From: Mediterraneibacter butyricigenes
GTDB lineage: Bacteria > Bacillota > Clostridia > Lachnospirales > Lachnospiraceae
Direction: 5' to 3'
Length of the DNA: 64,000 bases
Assembly (NCBI RefSeq): GCF_003574295.1
Contig: NZ_BHGK01000001.1
Span: 2,666,001-2,730,000, forward strand
The position numbers and the translations under genes are program-made. The first letter of the stretch is position 1; the number at the start of each line of letters is the position of its first letter. The notes below the pieces were generated by a model that made no database searches, was not told the origin of the DNA, and worked only from the letters and a program-made list of their open reading frames with translations. Positions 24,669-32,424 of this stretch are shown piece after piece.

Positions 24669-27167
24669 TTAGTTTTTATCTCTTCGGTTATAAATGATAA
24701 CTGTGCCGGAAAGGACGATGCCGCTTAAAAGAATCAGGATAAACCAATGCGAAAGCAGATTGCTGTCGTTGGTTTGCGGATTCTGGATATGGTTTGAAGT
24801 CGCTTTAGAGGCTGAATTCGTTCCCGATGAATCTAACTCTGAAGGATCCGAAACTTCCCCGCCGGACTGTCCCGGGGGATTTGTCGGATTGTTGGTAGCG
24901 GGGATCACCTCAGTTATGGTATGTCCACAAACTGTGCAACTTTTTGTTTTACTTCCGGTTTCCTTGGAGGTAGGAGCTTTTGTGACCATCCATTCCCCGT
25001 AAGTATGTTCAAGCACAGGAAGAATAACGTCTGTTGTTTCCTGACTTCCATACTGATCGACAAATTTTTTCATACAGACGGAACAGTGCCAGTATGCGGT
25101 GTTGCCCGCCTCCGTACAGGTGGCTGCCTTCTCTTCCCGGTGACTCAAACGATGCGCGGCCAATGTACCATATGTATTGCTGCACACGGTACAGGCAGCT
25201 TTCTGTAAACAGGTAGCCGTACCGCCGGAACAGTCGGCTTCATCGAGATGGGTATCACAGCCGTAAATACATTTGTGATAATGTTTATCGTTTTCCTGTG
25301 TCCACTCACTTGCTGCCTGGTGGTGATTGGGATCCAAATCTCCATATTGGCTGCCACAGATCTCGCAGACAGCTCTTTGGGAACAGGTAGCCGTACCACC
25401 GGTATGCAGACAGGGATAACCACATTCAAGACACACGTCATTTTTCCATTCGTGCATTTCCTCTGCCACAACAACCGCATGGCAGCAGTTGTAGACAGAC
25501 TGGTGTGTGTTAGCCGTCTGGATCCAGGTGACAATGCCTGTGTGATTATTGGGATCGAGAACTCCGTAAGCCTCGTGGCATTTTGTACAGACAGCCTGAT
25601 CTATACAGGTGGCCGTACCACCGGAACATGCTTCTGATTCAGAAACGGAGCAGACAGAACAGGTACGGGTGTGCTGATCCGCACCGTCACGCTGCCAGGA
25701 CTCCCAGGTATGTCCAAGAGGATCTCCGTCGGTAAATACTTCCGTTCCCTTTGCACCGCATATACAGGAATAGTAATATTTCTTCGCCTCTGTACAGGTG
25801 GCATCACTGGCCTTAAAGGTATCATCTTTCACCTGCTGATCGTAGACATGCATCGCATATTCGTCTTTTTGGCTGTTGTCTGGAAGTGGGCAATTTGGTG
25901 CGAGACATTCACGCCAGTGGAAAGAATCATCGTATGCCCATGCATCCGGATTCCACGTATGGTAATGCATATCACCCTGATAGCTGCTCACGATTCCCAC
26001 ACCATTGGATACGACCACACGCATTGTCACCGGCTCACTGCAAAAGTCCATAGAGCGCGAATCGTTTATTTGCTCAGAAAAGATTGACAATGTGTATTCA
26101 TTATCTCTAACACCGGCAAGAGGAATAGATAAAAATCCGCTGGATGCATTGGAACTGTCGACTAATTTGCCATAATACCGCAAGTCACCATAGCGATTGG
26201 TCAAGATACAGGAGATATACTGATTTGCCCCTCCGGTTGCATTGGCATAACCAAAAGAAAGTGTTTCTCCCGTCTGTCGGCTCTGCCCCCAGGTCGCATA
26301 GACATTCAGCTTTTGATCTGTGTGTTTCATGGTAAATTTTACCAACTCGGCTGGTTCCTCTGTCGCGACAAAACCATTTTCCACAGATACAGAAGGCTTC
26401 CCGCTTGCATCATCCGCATTGGAGATAAAGAGGAGAGAAGACAGATCTGCATTAAGGGCAGGCCTGGCACCGATATCCCTGTCTACTTCGATATTATAGA
26501 ACATGACGGCCGATGACGGCACCTTATAACGACCGGGACATTGCCGGGCTCTTTCACCGTCCCTGCCATAACCGGGAGTACGCAGCCAGAAATGATCAAA
26601 CTGACCTCCGTAGAGGCATACAGCTTCCACATCTATGGTATTGTATTCCTCGAGGGACAGCGGCCATAGCTTTTGATTGCTGACCGATGGACCGGTGATG
26701 CTGTCATTTCCGGTCAGGGTCCTTGGACGGATATAGGATGCCTCTTTTGCCGGCAAGCCATTTGCAATCTGGACCAATTTTTGCTGTAGGGTACTTCCGC
26801 CATATTCATTGGGAGCTCTCCACGCCGACATCCCGGAAGGATTGTTTGCATAATACATGGTTCCACGGCCGATGGTAGAAAATGGACTTGAATTTCCAAA
26901 GGAATTCGCACTTCCTCTGCGGAATGGAATATTTTGGTATTCCCTGTCGTAATCTGAGGCGAGAAGCGTGGCGTGACCCGGCTGTGGATATATACCACTG
27001 GTTCCGTCGCCGATCACCCACCATGTATGTCCTGCAAAGACTACCTTATTCCGATTGACCTTCAGCGATGGCTTCCATACACCTACCGCCGAACTTTTGA
27101 TTGGCATAAGAGTAGATAATATCGCAACACAAATAAGTAAACTGAGTATTCGTTTCTTGCTTTTCAA
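24669..27167 (-). CDS. Large secreted, membrane-anchored Cys-rich repeat protein
   Basis: This surface protein of 832 residues has no assigned function. It starts with a signal peptide (KSKKRILSLLICVAILSTLM), then a region of about 230 residues resembling DUF6273 (HTWWVIGDG, FWLRTPGYGRDGE, GARPALNADLSSLLFIS), then a sandwich-like stretch. A Cys/His-rich part follows with three copies of GGTATC-x(3-4)-AxC-x2-C (around residues 512-660) and several CxxC or CxxCG motifs. A Ser/Thr/Pro/Asn linker and a C-terminal helix with a basic tail (YNRRDKN) end it, suggesting membrane anchoring without sortase. TTG at 27167 is chosen because GGAGGTGA lies five bases upstream; ATG 27182 would overlap that site. 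Confidence 0.85.
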   Translation of the reverse strand: MKSKKRILSLLICVAILSTLMPIKSSAVGVWKPSLKVNRNKVVFAGHTWWVIGDGTSGIYPQPGHATLLASDYDREYQNIPFRRGSANSFGNSSPFSTIGRGTMYYANNPSGMSAWRAPNEYGGSTLQQKLVQIANGLPAKEASYIRPRTLTGNDSITGPSVSNQKLWPLSLEEYNTIDVEAVCLYGGQFDHFWLRTPGYGRDGERARQCPGRYKVPSSAVMFYNIEVDRDIGARPALNADLSSLLFISNADDASGKPSVSVENGFVATEEPAELVKFTMKHTDQKLNVYATWGQSRQTGETLSFGYANATGGANQYISCILTNRYGDLRYYGKLVDSSNASSGFLSIPLAGVRDNEYTLSIFSEQINDSRSMDFCSEPVTMRVVVSNGVGIVSSYQGDMHYHTWNPDAWAYDDSFHWRECLAPNCPLPDNSQKDEYAMHVYDQQVKDDTFKASDATCTEAKKYYYSCICGAKGTEVFTDGDPLGHTWESWQRDGADQHTRTCSVCSVSESEACSGGTATCIDQAVCTKCHEAYGVLDPNNHTGIVTWIQTANTHQSVYNCCHAVVVAEEMHEWKNDVCLECGYPCLHTGGTATCSQRAVCEICGSQYGDLDPNHHQAASEWTQENDKHYHKCIYGCDTHLDEADCSGGTATCLQKAACTVCSNTYGTLAAHRLSHREEKAATCTEAGNTAYWHCSVCMKKFVDQYGSQETTDVILPVLEHTYGEWMVTKAPTSKETGSKTKSCTVCGHTITEVIPATNNPTNPPGQSGGEVSDPSELDSSGTNSASKATSNHIQNPQTNDSNLLSHWFILILLSGIVLSGTVIIYNRRDKN

Positions 27168-27282
27168 AGGAATCACCTCCATTCTGTTTTATAAAGTTAT
27201 AGTACTGAAAATATATGGAAAAGTCTATGACTTTTTGTAGATATGAGTTACATGTTTTTTATGATGGGACAAAAAATAACAC

Positions 27283-27311
27283 TTGACGGATAAGAACAGT
27301 TGCCGTATAAT
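27283..27311 (+). promoter_or_regulatory. Promoter of the ABC importer operon
   Basis: TTGACG (27283-27288), 17 bases, TATAAT (27306-27311). This near-consensus promoter lies about 100 bases before the binding-protein gene. Confidence 0.85.
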
Positions 27312-27330
27312 TCTAGTATCGCTTTGATGC

Positions 27331-27368
27331 GTTAAAGTTTTGAACGTTAAAGCATCGTGCCGTTAAAG
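27331..27368 (+). repeat. Three direct GTTAAAG repeats in the importer leader
   Basis: GTTAAAG occurs at 27331-27337, 27346-27352 and 27362-27368, 15 and 16 bases apart, just downstream of the expected transcription start. It may be a regulator or RNA-binding site; identity unknown. Confidence 0.5.
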
Positions 27369-27409
27369 AGATGAAAACGGCAGATCAAAAGCACAGGGAG
27401 GAAAATCTT

Positions 27410-28408
27410 ATGAAGTTAAAGAAATTATTTTCAGTGATGGCAGCATCCGCAATGGTGCTTTCACTTGCAGCATGTGGAGGATCTTCTGATTCCAAAGATT
27501 CTTCTGATTCAGCATCTTCTGATAAGCAGTACAACATCGGAATCTGCCAGTTGGTAGAGCATGAGGCTCTGGATGCAGCAACTCAGGGATTCCAGGATGC
27601 ATGTGAAGAGAAATTCGGAAAAGATAACGTAAAGTTTGATGTACAGAATGCTCAGGGTGAGCAGGCAATGTGCAGCACCATCATTAACAATTTCGTATCC
27701 GCAGATGTGGATCTGATCCTGGCAAATGCTACACTGCCGCTTCAGACAGCAGCACAGGCTACATCCACCATTCCGATTCTGGGAACTTCTGTTACAGATT
27801 ACGCAACAGCATTGGAAATCGATGACTGGCAGGGAGCAACCGGAATCAACGTTTCAGGAACCAGTGACCTGGCACCGATTGACGAGCAGGCAGATATGCT
27901 TCTGGAACTGGTACCGGATGTAAAGAAAGTCGGAATTTTATATTGTTCCGCAGAAGCTAACTCCAAATATCAGGCAGAGTTATTTGGGGAAGCCATGAAG
28001 AAGGCTGGAATTGATTACGAAGAATATACGGCAGCAGACTCCAATGAGATCCAGACTGTTGTTCAGAATGCAATAGAATCCTGTGATGCATTGTATATCC
28101 CAACCGATAATACAATGGCTTCCAATACAGATATCGTAAAGAATCTGGTGATTCCGGCAAAGATTCCGGTAATCGCAGGCGAGCAGGGAATTTGCGCAGG
28201 ATGCGGAATTGCAACACTGTCCATCAGCTACTATGATCTTGGATACAAGACCGGTGAAATGGCATACGAAATTCTGGCAAACGGAGGAGATATCACAACT
28301 ATGAAAGTTGAGAGCGCTCCGAAGGTGACAAAGATGTATAATGCAGAGATCTGTGAGGAACTTGGAATCACAGTACCGGATGATTACGAAGCAATTTCCG
28401 CAGAGTAA
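27410..28408 (+). CDS. ABC transporter substrate-binding lipoprotein (TrpX/ABC_sub_bind family)
   Basis: This 332-residue extracytoplasmic binding lipoprotein has a signal peptide ending in lipobox SLAAC (about residues 1-22), then a Ser/Asp-rich tether. The mature part has the ABC_sub_bind fold: YNIGICQLVEHEALDAATQGF, LILANATLPLQTAA, PILGTSVTDYATAL, and IPVIAGEQGICAGCGIATLSISYYDLGY. Members of this family include TrpX-type tryptophan/tyrosine binding proteins, but the ligand is not shown here. ATG 27410 follows GGGAGG. A hairpin between it and the permease gene fits the usual excess of binding protein over membrane parts. Confidence 0.92.
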   Translation: MKLKKLFSVMAASAMVLSLAACGGSSDSKDSSDSASSDKQYNIGICQLVEHEALDAATQGFQDACEEKFGKDNVKFDVQNAQGEQAMCSTIINNFVSADVDLILANATLPLQTAAQATSTIPILGTSVTDYATALEIDDWQGATGINVSGTSDLAPIDEQADMLLELVPDVKKVGILYCSAEANSKYQAELFGEAMKKAGIDYEEYTAADSNEIQTVVQNAIESCDALYIPTDNTMASNTDIVKNLVIPAKIPVIAGEQGICAGCGIATLSISYYDLGYKTGEMAYEILANGGDITTMKVESAPKVTKMYNAEICEELGITVPDDYEAISAE

Positions 28409-28468
28409 TTAGAATGGAAATCTGAGACGACAAGATTAAAAAATTAAAGGAATGAACGAATGCATGAG

Positions 28469-28502
28469 ACTGTTGCCGTGGGTATTTGCCTACGGCAGCA
28501 GT
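28469..28502 (+). other. Intercistronic hairpin between binding-protein and permease genes
   Basis: ACTGTTGCCGT and ACGGCAGCAGT pair around a short G/C-closed loop. No T tract follows, so it probably stabilises the upstream mRNA or attenuates downstream expression. Confidence 0.55.
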
Positions 28503-28535
28503 TTGCGTATATAAAAGGAAAGGAAGAAAAGAGAT

Positions 28536-29477
28536 ATGGCAGTTTATTTTAGCACATTAGACCCTATGGCACTTGTGCGGGCACTACCGGGAAATGTGGC
28601 ACAGGGACTGATCTGGGGAATCATGGCACTGGGGGTATACATTACCTTCCGAATTCTGGATTTCGCGGATTTGACCGTTGATGGAACACTGGCAACAGGA
28701 GGCGCTGTGGCGGTCGTGTTGATCAAAGGAGGAATGCACCCGGCAATGGCTCTGATCTTCTCTTTTCTGGTTGGAATGGCAGGTGGCCTGGCAACTGGAC
28801 TTTTACATACGTTGCTTGGAATCCCCGGGATTCTGGCAAGTATCCTGACCCAGATTTCCCTGTATTCCGTGAATCTGGGAATTATGGGAAAAGCAAACCA
28901 GAGTATCGGAATCGGTCAGAAAAACCTGGTAGCATCACTTCGTTATGTAACCGCAGATGACAGAATGTTCTTCTTTGCAAAGCTGATCATCGGATGTCTG
29001 ATCCTGGTGGCAATTTTGTACTGGCTCTTCGGTACGGAAATCGGGGCAGCAATCCGTGCGACAGGATGTAATGAGCAGATGGCAAGAGCTCAGGGCATCA
29101 ATACCAATTTCACCAAAGTCATTGCGCTGATGATCTCCAACGGTATGGTTGGTCTGTGCGGTGGAATCTATGCACAGTATCAGGGGGCAGCCGATGTCAA
29201 CTCCGGTCGTGGAGCCATTGTAATCGGTCTGGCAGCGGTAATTATCAGTGAAGTAATTTTCGGAAAACTGTGTGCAGGAAGAAAGATGGCATTTGCATTT
29301 ACACTTTGTGCAGTTTATGTGGGAGCTATCCTGTATTATATTGCTTACACACTGGTGCTGTGGCTGAAGATGCCTTCAGATTATATGAAACTGTTCTCAG
29401 CAGTCGTTGTTGCATGTTTCCTTGCAATTCCATATCTGAAAGCAAAATATGGAAACAAGAGAAAGGCGGTGCGATAG
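28536..29477 (+). CDS. ABC transporter permease (BPD_transp_2 / TrpY-like)
   Basis: This 313-residue inner-membrane permease has eight to nine predicted helices. It is the membrane part of the importer formed with the preceding binding protein and the next ATPase. The sequence LIWGIMALGVYITFRILDFADLTVDGTLATGGAV near residues 25-58 and the coupling-loop region IGAAIRATGCNEQMARAQGINT (around 172-193) resemble the branched-chain-amino-acid/TrpY class of permeases. GGAAAGGAAG precedes the ATG. The ATPase start follows its stop by one base. Confidence 0.92.
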   Translation: MAVYFSTLDPMALVRALPGNVAQGLIWGIMALGVYITFRILDFADLTVDGTLATGGAVAVVLIKGGMHPAMALIFSFLVGMAGGLATGLLHTLLGIPGILASILTQISLYSVNLGIMGKANQSIGIGQKNLVASLRYVTADDRMFFFAKLIIGCLILVAILYWLFGTEIGAAIRATGCNEQMARAQGINTNFTKVIALMISNGMVGLCGGIYAQYQGAADVNSGRGAIVIGLAAVIISEVIFGKLCAGRKMAFAFTLCAVYVGAILYYIAYTLVLWLKMPSDYMKLFSAVVVACFLAIPYLKAKYGNKRKAVR

Positions 29478-29478
29478 A

Positions 29479-30282
29479 ATGGGCTACATGTTAGAAATTC
29501 AGGATATTCATAAAACTTTTAATCCGGGAACCATCAACGAAAAGGTGGCATTGAACGGAGTAAACTTAAATCTGAATCCGGGAGATTTCGTGACGATCAT
29601 CGGAGGAAACGGAGCAGGAAAATCCACTACATTGAATGCGATCGCCGGACTCTGGCCGGTGGATCAGGGAAAGATCATCGTAGATGGAAAAGATATTACC
29701 AAGTTACCGGAACACAAACGTGCAGGTTATCTGGGGAGAGTGTTTCAGGACCCGATGACAGGAACCGCAGCAACCATGTCGATTGATGAAAATATGGCAA
29801 TTGCTGCAAGAAGAGGAATGCACCGCGGACTGAAATGGGGCATTACCAAACAGGAACGTGAGACATATAAAGAAAAACTGGCAGAGTTGGATCTGGGACT
29901 GGAGGATCGTCTGACCAGTAAAGTGGGACTCCTTTCCGGAGGTCAGCGTCAGGCAGTTACTCTGTTGATGGCAGCGCTTCAGAATCCGAAGCTGCTGTTA
30001 CTGGATGAACATACAGCGGCACTGGATCCGAAGACGGCTGCGAAGGTGCTGAAAATTTCTGACATGATCATTCAGGAAAATCATCTGACGGCCATGATGG
30101 TAACGCATAATATGAAAGATGCCATCGCACATGGAAATCGTCTGATTATGATGCATGAAGGAAAGATTATTTATGATGTTTCCGGGGAAGAAAAGAAACA
30201 GTTGAAAGTTTCTGATCTTCTGGCAAAATTTGAAGAAGTAAGCGGCGGAGAATTTGCAAACGACCGTATGATGCTGAACTGA
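29479..30282 (+). CDS. ABC transporter ATP-binding protein (TrpZ-like)
   Basis: This 267-residue cytoplasmic ATPase energises the importer. Walker A is IGGNGAGKSTT (residues about 42-52), the signature is LLSGGQRQAVTLLMAAL, Walker B is LLLLDEHTAALDP and the switch is MVTHN. I prefer ATG 29479, directly after the permease stop with AAAGGCGGTG upstream; an in-frame ATG at 29449 would overlap the permease by 29 bases. The downstream 300-base gap ends in a strong terminator at 30466-30499. Confidence 0.94.
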   Translation: MGYMLEIQDIHKTFNPGTINEKVALNGVNLNLNPGDFVTIIGGNGAGKSTTLNAIAGLWPVDQGKIIVDGKDITKLPEHKRAGYLGRVFQDPMTGTAATMSIDENMAIAARRGMHRGLKWGITKQERETYKEKLAELDLGLEDRLTSKVGLLSGGQRQAVTLLMAALQNPKLLLLDEHTAALDPKTAAKVLKISDMIIQENHLTAMMVTHNMKDAIAHGNRLIMMHEGKIIYDVSGEEKKQLKVSDLLAKFEEVSGGEFANDRMMLN

Positions 30283-30591
30283 TGTTGCGCAGCTAACGGA
30301 AAATAAAAGTGGTCAGATGTGGTATAAGAAAATATTATGGCTTATCTTTCAGAAGGTATTAGACGAGAGTGAAAAAGTAGGCTATGATATACACAATCAT
30401 CGAAAGACGGCCGTAAGGACTGGGTTTCAGCATTTATAATTAAAAAGAAAGTAAGAACAGATTTTAAAGAGCTGTCCGATGTCGGACAGCTCTTTTTTTG
30501 AGCAGTTTGACAGTAAATTGACGAACTGTTGATCAATAAGAAATGTTTTATTGTCCAATATGAAACATAAAAAGAGGAAGGAGAACGAATT
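30283..30591. other. Intergenic gap with terminator and a doubtful 40-codon reading frame
   Basis: Apart from the terminator at 30466-30499 I find one small frame at 30317-30439 (40 codons, ATG, weak ribosome binding site) with no recognisable family; it may be a remnant or chance. CAATAAGAAATGTTTTATTG (30533-30552) is an imperfect inverted repeat 40 bases before the hydrogenase operon and a possible operator. No confident promoter was found. Confidence 0.35.
30466..30499 (+). terminator. Rho-independent terminator after the ABC importer operon
   Basis: AAAGAGCTGTCCGA pairs with TCGGACAGCTCTTT around a 2-base gap (effectively a tetraloop), followed by a T run. It is a 13- to 14-bp perfect stem. 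Confidence 0.93.
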
Positions 30592-32424
30592 ATGAGCAGA
30601 TTGGAAATTTCAGTTCCTGGAAAAGCCCAACTGGTAATAGAAGGGCTTTATCGTGATCTGGAGCGAAGAATCGAGGCCAGTCCTCCGGGATTATGTCCGG
30701 TGGATATGACGAGAGCATTTCTGGAGATGTGTCATGCACAGACCTGCGGAAAATGTGTTCCCTGTCGTGTGGGATTGTGGCAGCTTAAGAATCTTCTGAC
30801 GGATGTGATGAATGGAACGGCAACGCTAGAGTCTTTGGATCTTATGGAGGATCTTGCAGTATCTATTATGGACAGTGCAGACTGTGCCATTGGTTATGAA
30901 GCGGCAAGAATGGTCTATCAGAGTTTGATCGGATGCAGAGAAGACTACGAGGAACATGTTCATCAGGGAAAATGCACCTGCCAGTACAAACAGCCGGTAC
31001 CGTGTGTGGCATTATGTCCTGCGCATGTGGATATTCCGGGCTATGTAGCACTGGTTGGAGAAAAACGTTATGCAGATGCGATACGTCTGATTCGAAAGGA
31101 TAACCCATTCCCGACCACATGTGGATTTATCTGTGAGCATCCGTGTGAAGCAAGATGCCGCAGAAACATTGTGGATGATGCAGTGAATATTCGCGGACTG
31201 AAGCGTGTGGCAGCAGATTTTGCCGGGGAAGTGGATCCGCCGCAGTGTGCACCATCAACCGGGAAAAAGATTGCAGTAGTGGGTGGAGGACCTGGAGGAT
31301 TAAGTGCTGCTTACTACCTGCAGCTGATGGGACATCAGACTACAGTTTTTGAAATGCTTCCAAAGCTGGGAGGTATGCTGCGATACGGGATTCCGAATTA
31401 CCGTTTGCCAAAAGAACGGCTAGATGATGATATTCAGGCGATTCTGAAGACTGGGGTAAAGGTAATCTATGGAAAACGGATCGGTACGGACATGACGATC
31501 CAGAGTCTGCGAAGTGAATATGATGCTGTCCTGATCACTATTGGTGCAAGTACGGATAAAAAACTGGGGATTGAAGGAGAAGATGCCCAGGGCGTGATTT
31601 CGGCAGTACAGTTTTTGAGAGATGTAGGAAAGAATCAGAATATGGATCTGTCTGGTCAGCAGGTTGCTGTCATTGGAGGCGGAAATGTATCTATGGATGC
31701 AGTACGTACAGCAAAACGGCTTGGCGCAGAGAAAGTCAGCATCGTATACAGAAGAAGAGTGGCAGATATGACAGCACTTCCGGCAGAAATCGAAGGTGCA
31801 GTTGCCGAAGGAATTGAAGTGAAGACTTTGATGGCACCGAAGAGGATTGAAAAAGATGAAAATGGTCATATAAAAGGAATTTATGTGACACCGCAAATGA
31901 TCAGTCAAATTAAGGATGGAAGAGCCAGTGTAAAACCAACCGGAGAAGAAGATCGTTTTATTCCGTGTCAGACTCTGATCGTTGCGATTGGACAGGACAT
32001 AGAATCCAAGCATTTTGAGGAGGCAGGAGTGCCTGTCAGCCGCGGAAAGATTATTACAGAAAGATATGGTGGATTTGACAATATTCCAGGAGTGTTTGCA
32101 GGTGGTGACTGTGCCAGTGGTCCGGCATCAGTTATTAAAGCAATTGCGGCAGCCAAAGTAGTGGCGGCGAATATCGATGAATATCTGGGATTTAATCATG
32201 AAATCAGCTGTGATGTGGAGATTCCGGAAGCGAAGATCACAGATAGACCGCCTTGCGGAAGAGTGAACCTGACGGAACGTGAAGCGGCTGAGAGAGTAAG
32301 AAACTTTGAAGGTGTAGAAAACTGTATGACGGAAAAAGAAGCCTGTCAGGAAGCCGGAAGATGCTTAAGGTGTGACCATTTCGGTTATGGAATCTTTAAA
32401 GGAGGGAGGGAGACGTTGTGGTAA
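30592..32424 (+). CDS. GltD-like FAD/NAD(P) oxidoreductase with NuoF-type Fe-S domain, hydrogenase partner
   Basis: This 610-residue flavoprotein probably moves electrons between NAD(P)H and the [FeFe]-hydrogenase encoded next. The N-terminus has a NuoF-like 4Fe-4S domain (CGKCVPCRVG, residues about 44-53). A GltD-type Fe-S region follows (CVALCPAHVD, then CGFICEHPCEARCRR, around 138-190). Next come the FAD motif VVGGGPGGLSAAYYL (around 226) and the NAD(P) motif AVIGGGNVSMDAVRTAKRLG; the following VYRRR suggests NADPH is possible. A C-terminal CLRCD adds cysteines. It overlaps the hydrogenase gene by 7 bases, so the two are translationally coupled. Reaction direction and cofactor are not proven. 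Confidence 0.88.
   Translation: MSRLEISVPGKAQLVIEGLYRDLERRIEASPPGLCPVDMTRAFLEMCHAQTCGKCVPCRVGLWQLKNLLTDVMNGTATLESLDLMEDLAVSIMDSADCAIGYEAARMVYQSLIGCREDYEEHVHQGKCTCQYKQPVPCVALCPAHVDIPGYVALVGEKRYADAIRLIRKDNPFPTTCGFICEHPCEARCRRNIVDDAVNIRGLKRVAADFAGEVDPPQCAPSTGKKIAVVGGGPGGLSAAYYLQLMGHQTTVFEMLPKLGGMLRYGIPNYRLPKERLDDDIQAILKTGVKVIYGKRIGTDMTIQSLRSEYDAVLITIGASTDKKLGIEGEDAQGVISAVQFLRDVGKNQNMDLSGQQVAVIGGGNVSMDAVRTAKRLGAEKVSIVYRRRVADMTALPAEIEGAVAEGIEVKTLMAPKRIEKDENGHIKGIYVTPQMISQIKDGRASVKPTGEEDRFIPCQTLIVAIGQDIESKHFEEAGVPVSRGKIITERYGGFDNIPGVFAGGDCASGPASVIKAIAAAKVVAANIDEYLGFNHEISCDVEIPEAKITDRPPCGRVNLTEREAAERVRNFEGVENCMTEKEACQEAGRCLRCDHFGYGIFKGGRETLW

Noticed and set aside
24669-26087. Several plus-strand frames of 60-138 codons opposite the Cys-rich surface protein
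   Set aside because: They are complements of the repeat region and carry no independent start signals.
27331-27368. CRISPR-like repeats
   Set aside because: Only three 7-base units in a leader; no array of 25-40 base repeats with spacers exists in the window.
30317-30439. 40-codon frame after the ABC importer
   Set aside because: Weak ribosome binding site and no homology I can recognise; kept only as a note in the intergenic entry.
30533-30552. Rex-type operator before the hydrogenase operon
   Set aside because: The inverted repeat CAATAA...TTATTG does not match the Rex consensus well enough to name.
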